From contig CM055271.1 in NCBI GenBank assembly GCA_029237695.1, forward strand, positions 32,732,462 to 32,796,461: a stretch of DNA of 64,000 bases. Direction: 5' to 3'. Below are positions 32,096-44,962 of the stretch, piece after piece. The position numbers and the translations under genes were made by a program. This stretch comes from Conchocele bisecta (Eukaryota > Mollusca > Bivalvia > Lucinida > Thyasiridae). Under the pieces are notes generated by a model. That model made no database searches. It was given only the letters and a program-made list of their open reading frames with translations, and was not told the DNA's origin. Positions within the stretch are counted from its first letter, which is position 1, and the number at the start of each line of letters is the position of its first letter.

Positions 32096-32334
32096 ATATG
32101 AGACACGCCATGTGATTTTGTACCTTCGGTCATCTGCGTAATTTCATTAAATACGTTTACAAGATTTACAATATTTGTCATAAATAAAGTCAAAAGCTGA
32201 CATATTCCGCATGTACTCTAGAAATTGTGTCAATTTTTGACGCCATTTACGGAAGATATTGTAAAGTTTGTAAACGTATTTCATGAAATTATGCAGATGT
32301 CCGAAGGTACAAAATCACATGACGTGCCTCATAT
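32096..32334. repeat. Foldback element family G, full copy
   Basis: ATATGAGACACGCCATGTGA at the left and TCACATGACGTGCCTCATAT at the right, with GTACCTTCGG and complement inside. Other copies: 50,519-50,764, 51,793-51,983, 56,438-56,626 (cut by the gap); half copies at 60,335-60,402 and 63,402-63,454. Confidence 0.85.
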
Positions 32335-32456
32335 GGACTCATCTAAGTTATTAGCTTGTTTTCAAATTCATGTACATACCACATGTAAGTAGGGGCGCCG
32401 GAAGCATCATAAGATTGGCGAATGAATCTAGAAGGTGGACCCGCTACCCACCCAAC

Positions 32457-32525
32457 GTGTATGTTGTTACCACTCAATTGAACAGTCTCGTCGAGACGGT
32501 TGAACTGAATGGTAACAACGTACAC
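32457..32525. repeat. Short palindrome
   Basis: GTGTATGTTGTTACC with GAACAGTCTCG pairs with CGAGACGGTTGAA and GGTAACAACGTACAC. A related sequence ends the window (63,945-64,000). Confidence 0.7.
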
Positions 32526-32763
32526 TTCTGATGAGAAATGAGGAAAATTGCAGAAAAACATATTTCCATTCCGTTTTTTATATATGTATGAATTCCAAAT
32601 ATGTTAAAAGTATTGATCCGGCAGTCGCCGGACCTGTCGGACCTGTTCCGACGCCCCTGGTAAGTGATGTCCTACGTATTGTATGCAATAAATATTGTTT
32701 AAACTAAGGGAAAATAAAAGATTGTAAACCATGTTGTTTAATCATAGTGTCTGTTTAATTATC

Positions 32764-33438
32764 CACGGTGTGGTATCACGTGTTCTATTTAGTTGGGTCT
32801 CTCTAATGGCGGCGCCTAAGAGTTTTGAGACAAATATTTTCTTTCATGAATACGACTGCAGTTTCTTCCTTTTAATGATGTTCCAGCCGTTAACACTACG
32901 AGTCCGACAATAACAAATTCAGTAATAGTACATGAACATCCAGTAGACACATGTTACGGCTTGCAAATGCAAAATAAATTTCAGACTAACTACCGACGTA
33001 ATCTGTAGCCTATTTCACGAAAATTGCAAAGTATACTTATCTTGCTAAGTACACTTTGAGGGAGAAATTTTCAATTTAAGGTATACATTTATTAATGTTT
33101 ATTATACTGAATTTTGATAATGTAATAAATTCAGTATAATAATTCTGCATACTTTTAATTATCAACTATATGCAGTCGTTAGTTCTATATGAAATAATGC
33201 ATTCGGGAAAAATAAAGTATTACTCATTCAATGTACACTTTGCTACATAAGTATGCTTGGCAATTTTGATGATATCGGCTACTGAATTTGCTATTGCCGA
33301 ACTCGTATAGTGTTAACATGGTCATCATTAAAAGGAAGAAACCGGAGTCGTATTGATGAACAATAGATTTACCTCGAAACTAATGGGCGCTGCCATTACG
33401 GAAAACCCAAACAATAGACCACGTGATACCACACCGTG
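32764..33438. repeat. Foldback element split by a family D element
   Basis: CACGGTGTGGTATCACGTG at 32,764 pairs with CACGTGATACCACACCGTG ending at 33,438. Inner parts (GGCGGCGCC, TACGACTGCAGTTTCTTCC) also pair. A complete family D element (33,005-33,282) sits between the halves. A relative lies at 49,738-49,955. Confidence 0.8.
33005..33282. repeat. Inverted-repeat element family D, copy 2 (nested)
   Basis: GTAGCCTATTTCACGAAAAT to GATATCGGCTAC. It lies inside the foldback element at 32,764-33,438, so it inserted later. Confidence 0.8.
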
Positions 33439-33837
33439 TTATCATGGATACGATAAACTTAGACACTACGCCAGTTTCATACTTCCATCACGTCCTTACC
33501 TACGGGTTATTCCTTACCAGAGTGCTCTGGGTCCAGTCGGATTTGTACGAGTATATGGCCGTACCGATCACGCCTGCCCCGGCCACTGACCAAGCATTGG
33601 TCACTACGGCGTGGATCAGGTAGCACAGGTGTCCGGCATGTTGGTTGTATCTGATATACGTACACCGGCCACTGTCCCAGCACACGTTCATACACTCGTA
33701 GATCCCCATCCCCCCCTCCTTAGGATGGCCACTGTTTGTTTGTCTGTCGGCTCAGATACTGACCCGTGAAACAGAGGCCTGACCGTCGGAGTCGTGTCGG
33801 CACGCACGTGCACGTACAGACATAGCGTCCAGTAAAT

Positions 33838-34209
33838 CCCATACACGATACTCATTGCCATGTATTTGTCATGTATTTGTCCATTGTTACAAAGCCGCAT
33901 ACACGATATGTGTTGCCATTTATTTGTCCATTGTTACAAAGCCGCATACACGATATTTGTTTTCATGTATTTGTCCATTGTTACAAAGCCCGATACACGA
34001 TAGTTGTTATCATTTATTTGTTCATTGTTACAAAGCCAGATACACGAGATTTGTTTTTAATGTATTTGTCCATTGTTACAAAGCCGCATACATGACTCGG
34101 ATGTGTGTTGCCATTTATGTGTCCATTGTTACAAAGCCGCATACACGATATTTGTTGCCATTTATTTGTCCATTGTTACAAAGCCGCATACACGATATTT
34201 GTCGCCATA
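33838..34209 (+). repeat. 47-bp satellite, array 1 (about 8 units)
   Basis: Unit containing TTTGTCCATTGTTACAAAGC and CATACACGATATTTGTTGCC. Most copies here carry GCCGCATACACG instead of GCCCCATACACG. All three forward frames are open across the array; this is a property of the unit and not evidence of a gene. Confidence 0.9.
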
Positions 34210-35189
34210 TTTTTATTATTCTTTTATAAGTTCATATATTTATTTTCCCCGTAATAGGTTTGTGGTGGGTCGGGGCCATCCCCCACAAACCGTACATAAT
34301 ATACATGTAATAGTCAGATACAAATACAAAATATACAATTACAGATATTCACCCTCTTTTGCTCTTTGGGTAGAAATCACTGTTCTATTAAGACTTCTTG
34401 GTTGAGTGGTACATTAGAATCGTCATTAATGAGAGACCTGAATTTTCAATAAAAAAACTTGCACGTGTTATTAAAAAAAGACAGTAATACTTATAATAAA
34501 CCCGCAGATGACAATGTCACTCTCCAGCGCTGCAAGAGCCAAAGTTTGATTTAGCATATGTAATACATGTAATTGATTATATGTTATCATTCATAATACC
34601 CATGATCCAACTGAACCAGCCCCACTCTGTAAAAAGTGAAGTTCAATCCTACTGTGCATCTACATGTTTAAATCGTGTGTTAACCCTTTCAACACTACAG
34701 CCATTGATATAGGTGTTTTTAAACAGTGTAGATCCAGACGAGCCGGCTCATGATGAGCTGTATCATCAGGATCTGCACTCTTTGCAAGTAATTTCCATAT
34801 TTGTTAAACAAAATAAAACATTATATATCGATTATTTGAAAAGTAGTTTGTGTTGAATGGAATTGACCGAAAATTAACATATTATAATCCATTCCAGTTA
34901 TTTAGGGCTGAAAGGGTTAAATGTTAAAGTTGTTGGTAACATTATGTATTGACAAGCCAATATACAATCTGTTCCGATCCCCACACTGGTTCTAAAACAA
35001 AACGCGGCTGGTTCCGTCAGATCATGGTCTTTGGTTGAACCTGTATTACTCTGTGCATATTATATTCTTCTACTAGATTCATATTTATAATGTCTTTATT
35101 TCCCAAATCTATAATATGAGGTGGGGAATGGGGGGGGGGGGGGGGGGGGTGGGGGGGGGGGGGGGGGAGGGGTGGGGAAGGGGTTAAAA
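34210..35189. other. Intergenic stretch with long G-run
   Basis: No gene recognised. A nearly pure G-run lies at 35,130-35,178, a region hard to assemble. A piece with GTGTAGATCCAGACGAGCC near 34,726 resembles the interior of foldback family C. Confidence 0.5.
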
Positions 35190-36940
35190 CAAAGAAAGAA
35201 AAAACAAAACAAAAGATACTTATTGTTTTTTCGTAAATCCCAAAGATGAATGATTTTTCGTTAATTGTAATAGTTATATTTTTTTGTCGCTAACCATTCT
35301 TGAAGTTCCCGAAATATGTTTGTTGTAACCTTACGATCCCAAAAAAAATGTTTTATTTTTTCCGAAAACTTCTTACAGAATGTACATAATGGACTACTGA
35401 CAATTTTAATCTTATCTAGGAAATCATTTGTGGCCAGAATATTGTGGTTTATTCGGTATTGGAACCATTTTCGAGTTGTGTCTTTTGTTATGATATGCGG
35501 CCATAAATATATTTTCTTCCATGTTTCATTGTTAAAATTATAGGTGGAGTTCCATTTAATTTTACCAGCTGGAGTTTCAGAATTGGAGTTTAATGCGAGA
35601 TACATGTCTTTTGTCCCGGTTTTGTTTTATAGGTATATTTTTAGTTTGTATGGAGTAAATGGCATTTCTCACTTTGTTTCGATATTGTTAAGTTTCAAAC
35701 TTTTAGCCCAATCTGTTATTGCTTTGACAAGGCCATAATATTGAAGAAAGTTTATATTTATGTTGAAATTGTTATTAAGTTCATTTTGAGAGGCGAAAGT
35801 TCCATCAATTTTGATAATGTCATTTATAAAACATATTCCCTTATCAAACCATGCTTTATTGAAGAAGGTTGTCCCACATGTTATGTCCTTATTAAAAAAT
35901 AATGAGCTAGAAAGAAATACATCCATGTTTATCGGCTTAAGCTTATTTTGTAATTTTAGATGAGCTTTTAAAACATACCCGCCAAAAAAGGTTTGAAATG
36001 TTTCCTATTTTTTGTTCGATGTACATATCTCCCAATTTAAAAATAGTATCTGTATCAATTTCTATATTTAAAATATTTATAAATTTGTATTTGTTGCGCA
36101 CTATTCTTCTTACCCATGTTGTTTTTAAAGACGATACATAGTCCTCAATATTTGGCATTTTTAGTCAACCATCCTCATATTTTTTGCATGTGATAGTGCC
36201 TTTTACTCGTGATTTACCTTGCCATAAAAGATTATACATAATGCTGCTGATATCTTTAACACATGTTTGACTGGGGTTAGGTAGGGATATAAAGAGGTGA
36301 TTTAAAGATGACAGAAGAAGAGACTTTATGACTGTGATTCGGCCTAATGGTGTTAAGTACCTTTTGTTCCAGCTGTTGATTTTTTATTTTTTCCGAGAAA
36401 TTTATGTTCACAATTTTTTCTAAATCTGTGTCAAAAGTAATTCCAAGCAATTTAAATCTGTTATTTCCCCATTTTTTTGGCCCCAATCCAAATAACGTGT
36501 GCTTTATCAAAATTAACTTTAAGTCATGACATATGGGCATACATTTCCAGTTCATTAAGTGTTTCATTTAGTGATTCACTTGATCCATCCAAGAAGGCAC
36601 TAGTGTCATCTGCAAACTGTGTTAGTTTATATTCTGTTCCATTTATTTTAATTCCTTTAATTTTATGATTTTTTGCGTATTCTGATTGCAAGTATTTCTG
36701 CGCATAAGATAAATATGTACGGTGAGAGTGGGTCCCCCTGACGACAGCCTCGATGTATTGAAAAAAAAGATGAGCGGTTACAATGTTGATTACCTGATAG
36801 TTGAGCGTTTTTCTAGAATAATGTAATCCATTGCCTAGTATTTGGTCCGAATTTTAAGTAGCGAAGTACTTTATGAATATAGTTCCACGATATAGAGTCA
36901 AATGCTTTCTCAAAGTCTATAAGAAGAAGAAGTCCTGGGT
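35190..36940 (-). mobile_element. 5'-truncated non-LTR retrotransposon (LINE), decayed
   Basis: Reading the minus strand from 36,940: LLLLIDFEKAFDSISWNY (reverse transcriptase motif with catalytic Asp), RGCRQGDPLSPYIFILCAEI, then LTQFADDTSAFLDG with the FADD active site near 36,620. Towards the C-terminus come several short frames and, at 35,605-35,261, KWFQYRINHNILATNDFL followed by a PLCTFCKK...H zinc-like motif typical of LINE C-termini. Stops and frame changes interrupt it and the 5' part is missing. Style fits L1/Tx1-like elements of invertebrates. Its truncated end abuts satellite array 2 at about 36,940. Confidence 0.85.
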
Positions 36941-36941
36941 T

Positions 36942-38637
36942 ATGGCCATTTATTTGTCCATTTTTACAAAGCCCGATACACGATATTTGCTGTCATTTAT
37001 TTGTTCATTGTAACAAACCCCGACACACGAGGTTTGTTTTTCATTTATTTGTCCATTGTTACAAAGCCACATACACGATATGTGTTGCCATTTATTTGTC
37101 CATTGCTACAAAGCCCCATTCACGACATTTTCTGTCATTTATTTGTTCATTGTTACAAATCCCCATACACGATATTTGTTTCCATTTATTTATCCATTGT
37201 TACAAAGCCCCACACACGATGTGTGTTGCCATTTATATGTTCATTGTTACAAAGCCCCATACACGATGTGTCTCTCAACTTATTTGTCCATTGTTACAAA
37301 GCCTCATACACGATATTTGCTGTCATTTATTTGTTCATTGTTACAAAGCCCTATAAACGATATGTGTTGCCATTTATTTGTCCATTATTACAAAGCCTCA
37401 TACACGATATTTGTTGCCATTTATTTGTCCATTGTTACAAATCCCCACACACGATATTTGTTGCCATTTAGTTGTCCATTGTTACAAAGCCCCACACACG
37501 ATATTTGTTGCCATTTATTTGTCCATTGTTACAAAGCCCCACACACGATATTTTTTGGCCATTTATTTGTCCATTGTTACAAAGCCCCACACACGATATT
37601 TGTTACCATTTATTTGTTCATTGATACAAAGCCCCACACACGATTGTTACAGCCATTTATTTCTTCATTGTTACAAAGCCCCATACACGATATTTGTTGC
37701 CATTTATTTGTCCATTGTTACAAAGCCCCATACACGATATTTGTTTACATTTATTTGTCCATAGTTACAAAGCCCCACACACGATATTTGTTGCCATTGA
37801 TTTGTCCATGTTACAAAAACCCCATACAGGATATTTGTTGCCGTTCATTTGTCCATTGTTACAAAGCCCGATGCACGATGTTTGTTTCCATTTATTTGTC
37901 CATTGTTGCATAGCCCGATACACGATATTTGCTGTCATTTATTTTTCCATTGTTACAAAGCCCCATACAAGATATTTGCTGCCATTTATTTGTCCATTGT
38001 TACAAAGCCCTATACACGATATTTTTTGCCATTTATTTGTCCAAGGCTACAAAGCCCAATACACGATATTTGTTGCCATTTATTTGTCCATAGTTACAAA
38101 GCCCCACACACGATTGTTGTTGCCATTTATTTGTTCATTGTTACAAAGTCACACACACGATCTTTGTTACCATTTATTTGTTTATTGTTACAAAGCCACA
38201 CACATGCTAGTTGTTGCCATTTATTTGTTCATCGTTGCAAAGCCCCACACACGATATTTGTTTTTGCCATTTATTCTTCATTGTACAAAAAAACCCCACA
38301 CACGATGTGTTGCCATTTATTTGTTCATCGTTGCAAAGCTCCCCACACACGATATTTGTTGCCATGTATTGCTTCATTGTTACAAAGCCCCACACACGAT
38401 GTGTTGCCATTTATTTGTTAACTGATACAAAGCCCCACACAAGATTGTTACAGCCATTTATTTGTTTATTGTTACAAAGTCCAATACACGATATCTGTTG
38501 CCATTTATTAGTCCATTGTTACAAAGCCCCAACACACGATAGTTGTTGCCATTTATTTGTTCATTGTTACAAAGTCCGACACACGATATTTGTTGCCATT
38601 TATTTGTTCATTGTTAGAAAGCCCCACACACGATATA
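36942..38637 (+). repeat. 47-bp satellite, array 2 (about 36 units)
   Basis: Same unit as array 1, mostly with AAAGCCCCA(T/C)ACACGAT. The part with GATGCACGATGTTTG (37,870) and AAGATTGTTACAGCC (38,441) recurs in array 3. Frames of up to 285 codons are repeat artefacts. Confidence 0.95.
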
Positions 38638-38794
38638 AGTATACCAGCCTGACATGGCGTTGTTTACATGCTTTGTTTATATAAACATTGGTGTATAAAT
38701 AAACATGGAATTCCTGTAGGAATTTTCCTGTTTATTATGGCGCGTCGCTATAGTCATGATCGATATATTGCGATTGACAAAACAGTTTATCATA

Positions 38795-38880
38795 CTGGAG
38801 CAGTGGGTAAACTTGCGGTCAACGGTGGCACTTGATTTCAATTTTGCACCGCATGCGTTCGATCCTCACTTTGGCCATTA
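38795..38880 (+). repeat. Possible tRNA-derived SINE head
   Basis: GGAGCAGTGGGTAAAC resembles a Pol III A box and GCGTTCGATCCTC a B box, about 50 bp apart. Pairing arms of a true tRNA are not apparent. Confidence 0.4.
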
Positions 38881-39251
38881 TATATATATATAATTTTTTT
38901 CAAATATTGTTTTTGTGTTTTCTTTTTCTTTTTAATGCATCTTTATTACATGTAACAACAATTGGCATGGTAATTATGAACCACATGCATCCACGTTTAT
39001 TTATTTATTTGTTTATTATCTGAAGTGAGAGGGGTTTTTTTACGACATGGTATTCTCCGTAACATATTTGCATTTGTAGTGAGTCGAGGTGGACTTTCAC
39101 AATAACACACGAATGTGCAGAATGCATTTCACAATGATAAGGTTCAAAGTGAAGTGTTTAATAATGTTGTGTAAAAGTAAATGCACGACTGTTTCGGGAT
39201 CTGTGCGTTACCTTTGGCGCCAACATAGTAAAAGCGAGAGAAAAATGTACG

Positions 39252-39322
39252 CCTTCGGCAGGATTCGAACTCACGACCGTCCGATCACCAAACAGCAGAT
39301 CTACCCACTACAGCACTAAACG
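39252..39322 (-). repeat. tRNA-derived SINE head
   Basis: On the minus strand GTAGTGGGTAGATCTGC fits an A box and GTCGTGAGTTCGAATCCTGC a B box at tRNA-like spacing. The ends do not pair as an acceptor stem, so this is a SINE and not a tRNA gene. The 5' end is near 39,322. Confidence 0.65.
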
Positions 39323-39476
39323 ATGTTACTATTTTTAGCAATTCTATCGAATGTTAATGCGTTTGCGTTGGTATACAATACCATGTCTACAACATATGAC
39401 GTAAACTATTTAAAAATAGCACGTGTTTACAATAATATTTACAATAATAACGCGTCAGCTCAAAGCGGTACACCTC

Positions 39477-42400
39477 TAGTTGTTGCTATTTTTTTGTTCA
39501 TTGTTACAAAGCCCCACACACGATATGTGTTGCCATTCATTTGTTCATTGTTACAAAGCCCCATACACGATATTTGTTTCCATGTATTTGTCCATTGTTG
39601 CAAAGCCCGATACACGATATTTGCTGTCATTTATTTTTCCATTGTTACAAAGCCCCATACAAGATATTTGCTGTCATTTATTTGTCCATTGTTACAAAGC
39701 CCCAAACACGATATTTTTTTCCATTTATTTATCCATTGTTACAAAGCCCCACACACGATATTTGTTGGTATTTATTTGTCCATTGTTACAAAGCCCCACA
39801 CACGATATGTGTTGCTATTTATTTGTCCATTGCTACAAAGCCTCACACACGATATGTTTTGCTATTTATTTGTCCATTGCTACAAAGCCCCATACACGAT
39901 ATGTGTTGTCATTTATTTTTCCATTGTTACAAAGCCCCAAACACGATATTTTTTTCCATTTATTTATCCATTGTTACAAAGCCCCACACACGATATTTGT
40001 TGGTATTTATTTGTCCATTGTTACAAAGCCCATACACGATATATGCTGCCATTTATTTATCCATTGTTATAAAGCCTCATACACGATATTTGTTGCTATT
40101 TATTTATACATTGTTACAAAGCACCACACACGATATTTGTTGCTATTTATTTATCCATTGTTACAATGCCCCGCACACGATATGTGTTGCCATTAATCTT
40201 TCCATTGTTACAAAGCCCCATACACGATATTTGTTGCCATTTATTTTTCCATTGTTACAAAGCCCCATACACGATATTTGTTTCCATTTATTTATCCATC
40301 GTTACAAACCCCATACACGATATTTGTTGCCGTTTATTTGTCCATTGTTACAAAGCCCCAACACACGATAGTTGTTGCCATTTATTTGTTCATTGTTACA
40401 AAGTCCCGCACACGATATTTGTTGCCATTTATTTGTTCATTGTTACAAAGCCCCACACATGCTAGTTGTTGCTATTTATTTGTTCATTGTTACAAAGCCC
40501 CACACACGATATGTGTTGCCATTCATTTGTTCATTGTTGCAAAGCCCCATACACGATATTTGTTGCCATTTATTTGTTCATTGTTAGAAAGCCCCACACA
40601 CGATATGTGTTGCCATTCATTTGTTCATTGTTACAAAGCCCGATACGCGATATTTGTTTCCATATATTTGTCCATTGTTGCAAAGCCCGATACACGATAT
40701 TTGCTGTAATTTATTTTTCCATTGTTACAAAGCCCCATACAATATATTTGCTGTCATTTATTTGTCCATTGTTACAAAGCCCCATGCACGATATTTATTT
40801 CCATTTATTTATCCATCGTTGCAAAGCCCCATACACGATATTTGTTGCCATTTATTTGTCCATTGTTACAAAGCCCCACACACGATATTTTTTGGCCATT
40901 TATTTGTCCATTGTTACAAAGCCCCACACACGATATTTGTTACCATTTATTTGTTCATTGATACAAAGCCCCACACACGATTGTTACAGCCATTTATTTG
41001 TTCATTGTTACAAAGCCCCATACACGATATTTGTTGCCATTTATTTGTCCATTGTTACAAAGCCCCATACACGATATTTGTTTACATTTATTTGTCCATA
41101 GTTACAAAGCCCCACACACGATATTTGTTGCCATTGATTTGTCCATTGTTACAAAGCCCCATACACGATATTTGTTGCCATTTATTTGTCCATTGTTACA
41201 AAGCCCCATACACGATATTTGTTTACATTTATTTGTCCATAGTTACAAAGCCCCACACACGATATTTGTTGCCATTGATTTGTCCATTGTTACAAAGCCC
41301 CATACACGATATTTGTTGCCGTTCATTTGTCCATTGTTACAAAGCCCGATGCACGATGTTTGTTTCCATTTATTTGTCCATTGTTGCAAAGCCCGATACA
41401 CAATATTTGCTGTCATTTATTTTTCCATTGTTACAAAGCCCCATACAGATATTTGCTGCCATTTATTTGTCCAATTTGTTACAAAGGCCTATACACGATA
41501 TGTTTTGCCATTTATTTGTCCAAGGCTACAAAGCCAATACACGATATTTGTTGCCATTTATTTGTCCATAGTTACAAAGCCCCACACACGATAGTTGTTG
41601 CCATTTATTTGTTCATTGTTACAAAGTCACACACACGATCTTTGTTGCCATTTATTTGTTTACTGTTACAAAGCCACACACACGATATGTGTTGCCATTT
41701 ATTTGTTTATTGTTACAAAGCCACATACACGATATGTGTTGCCATTTATTTGTTCATCGTTGCAAAGCCCACACACGATATTTGTTTGCCATTTATTGCT
41801 TCCATTGTTACAAAGCCCACACACGATGTGTTGCCATTTATTTGTTAACTGATACAAAGCCCCACACAAGATTGTTACAGCCATTTATTTGTTTAGTGTT
41901 ACAAAGTCCAATACACGATATCTGTTGCCATTTATTTGTCCATTGTTACAAAGCCCCAACACACGATAGTTGTTGCCATTTATTTGTTCATTGTTACAAA
42001 GTCCGACACACGATATTTGTTGCCATTTATTTGTCCATTGTTACAAAGCACCATACACGATATTTGTTTACATTTATTTGTCCATAGTTACAAAGCCCCA
42101 CACACGATATTTGTTGCCATTGATTTGTCCATTGTTACAAAGCCCCATACACGATATTTGTTGCCGTTCATTTGTCCATTGTTACAAAGCCCGATGCACG
42201 ATGTTTGTTTCCATTTATTTGTCCATTGTTGCAAAGCCCGATACACAATATTTGCTGTCATTTATTTTTCCATTGTTACAAAGCCCCATACAAGATATTT
42301 GCTGCCATTTATTTGTCCATTGTTACAAAGCCCTATACACGATATGTTTTGCCATTTATTTGTCCAAGGCTACAAAGCCCAATACACGATATTTGTTGCC

Positions 42401-44569
42401 ATTTATTTGTCCATAGTTACAAAGCCCCACACACGATAGTTGTTGCCATTTATTTGTTCATTGTTACAAAGTCACACACACGATCTTTGTTGCCATTTAT
42501 TTGTTTACTGTTACAAAGCCACACACGATATGTGTTGCCATTTATTTGTTTATTGTTACAAAGCCACATACACGATATGTGTTGCCATTTATTTGTTCAT
42601 CGTTGCAAAGCCCCACACACGATATTTGTTGCCATTTATTGCTTCATTGTTACAAAGCCCCACACACGATGTGTTGCCATTTATTTGTTAACTGATACAA
42701 AGCCCCACACAAGATTGTTACAGCCATTTATTTGTTTATTGTTACAAAGTCCAATACACGATATCTGTTGCCATTTATTTGTCCATTGTTACAAAGCCCC
42801 AACACACGATAGTTGTTGCCATTTATTTGTTCATTGTTACAAAGTCCGACACACGATATTTGTTGCCATTTATTTGTTCATTGTTAGAAAGCCCCACACA
42901 CGATAGTTGTTGCTATTTTTTTGTTCATTGTTACAAAGCCCCACACACGATATGTGTTGCCATTCATTTGTTCATTGTTACAAAGCCCCATACACGATAT
43001 TTGTTTCCATGTATTTGTCCATTGTTGCAAAGCCCGATACACGATATTTGCTGTCATTTATTTTTCCATTGTTACAAAGCCCCATACAAGATATTTGCTG
43101 TCATTTATTTGTCCATTGTTACAAAGCCCCATACACGATATTTATTTCCATTTATTTATCCATCGTTACAAAGCCCCATACACGATATTTGTTGCCATTC
43201 ATTTTTCCATTGTTACAAAGCCCCATCCACGATATATGTTGCCATTTATTTGTCCATTGTTACAAAGTCCCACACACGATATTTGTTTCCATTTATTTAT
43301 CCATTGTTACAAAGCACCACCCACGATATTTGTTGATATTTATTTGTCCATTGTTACAAAACCCCATACACGATATATGTTGCCATTTATTTATCCATTG
43401 TTACAAAGCCCCATACACGATATTTGTTGCTATTTATTTATCCATTGTCACAAAGCCCCACACACGATATGTGTTGCTATTTATTTGTCCATTGCGACAA
43501 AGCCCCATACACGATATTTGTTTCCATTTATTTATCCATTGTTACAAAGTCCCACACACGATATTTGTTGATATTTATTTGTCCATTGTTACATAGCCCC
43601 ATACACGATATATGTTGCCATTTATTTATCCATTGTTACAAAGCCCCATACACGATATGTGTTGCTATTTATTTATCCATTGTTACAAAGCGCCACACAC
43701 GATATGTGTTGCTATTTATTTGTCCATTGCGATAAAGCCCCATACACGATATTTGTTGCCATTTATTTGTCCATTGCTACAGAGCCTCACACACGATATG
43801 TTTTGCTATTTATTTGTCCATTGCTACAAAGCCCCATACACGATATGTTTTGTCATTTATTTGTCCATTATTACAAAGCCCCAAACACGATATTTGTTTC
43901 CATTTATTTGTCCATTGTTACAAAGCCCCATACACGATATGTGTTACCATCTATTTGTCCATTATTACAAAGCCCCAAACACGATATTTTTTTCCATTTA
44001 TTTATCCATTTTTACAAAGCCCCACACACGGTATTTGTTGCTATTTATTTGTCCATTGTTACAAAGCCCATACACGATATATGCTGCCATTTATTTATCC
44101 ATTGTTATAAAGCCTCATACACGATATGTGTTGCTATTTTTTATCCATTGTTACAAAGCCCCACACACGATATTTGTTGCTATTTATTTATCCATTGTTA
44201 CAACGCCTCACACACGATATTTGTTGCCATTAATTTTTCCATTGTTACAAAGCCCCATACACGATATTTGTTGCCATTAATTTTTCCATTGTTACAAAGC
44301 CCCATACACGATATGTGTTGCCATTTATTTTTCCATTGCTACAAAGCCCCATTCACGATATTTGCTGCCATTTATTTGTCCATTGTTACAAAGCCTCATT
44401 CACGACATTTGCTGCCATTTATTTGTCCATTGTTACAAAGCCACATACACGATATTTGTTTCCATTTATTTGTCGATTATTACAAAGCCACATACACGAT
44501 ATATGCTGTCATTTATTTATCCATTGTTACAAAGATTCATACATGATATTTATTGATATTTATTTGTTT
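39477..44569 (+). repeat. 47-bp satellite, array 3 (about 108 units)
   Basis: The longest array. A higher-order unit of about 844 bp (18 x 47) is seen: GATGCACGATGTTTG at 41,348 and 42,192; AAGATTGTTACAGCC at 41,868 and 42,711. A block from 39,477 is repeated from about 42,900. Frames of 200-316 codons exist in all three forward frames and encode one periodic 47-residue sequence with cores such as HDICCHLFVHCYK. Confidence 0.95.
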
Positions 44570-44609
44570 ATCGTCATAGACGCCCTCCGGCAATTGGTAT
44601 CATACCTAC

Positions 44610-44962
44610 CACATAAATTTATCAGGTAACCTGCTCTGCATTGACCGAATACGTACTAACTGATAACATCCGGGTAACAAAGAAGTGAAAACTGACGTTC
44701 CATTGGTCGGATGACTACACGTGCCGTTACCGAATGACGTCAGTGTAATGACGCAACGTAAACAAGTCCGCGTTCTGTCCATAGATAACGACGTCATCAG
44801 TGGTCATTTTCGAGCATAAAACGTTACCTGATAAATATAATACCAGGCTAGTGTCTTTTGATATCAAGTTTACCAGGCTGGGCTCGGAAACGATAGGAAT
44901 TCCTACGTGTTTCCTAGCCTTGCCTGATAAAGTTGATATCAAAAGACACTAGCCTGGTATCC
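44610..44962 (-). repeat. Dispersed repeat F, opposite orientation
   Basis: ATTTATCAGGTAACCTGC, GAAAACTGACGTTCCATTGG and the foldback ACCAGGCTAGTGTCTTTTGA mirror 10,864-11,210. It directly follows satellite array 3. Confidence 0.75.

Noticed and set aside
35130..35178. G-run as a quadruplex regulator
   Set aside because: Long pure G-runs also occur at 48,800 and elsewhere next to repeats; length is unreliable in assembly and no gene lies nearby.
39252..39322. A functional tRNA gene
   Set aside because: A and B boxes are present but acceptor and anticodon stems do not pair; it fits a SINE head.
36942..44569. Many overlapping open frames of 200-316 codons
   Set aside because: All are readings of the 47-bp satellite, present in every forward frame with the same periodic peptide; no start context, family or splice pattern supports a gene.
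33838..44569. CRISPR-like direct repeats
   Set aside because: Units are contiguous and there are no unique spacers; this is satellite DNA in a eukaryotic setting.
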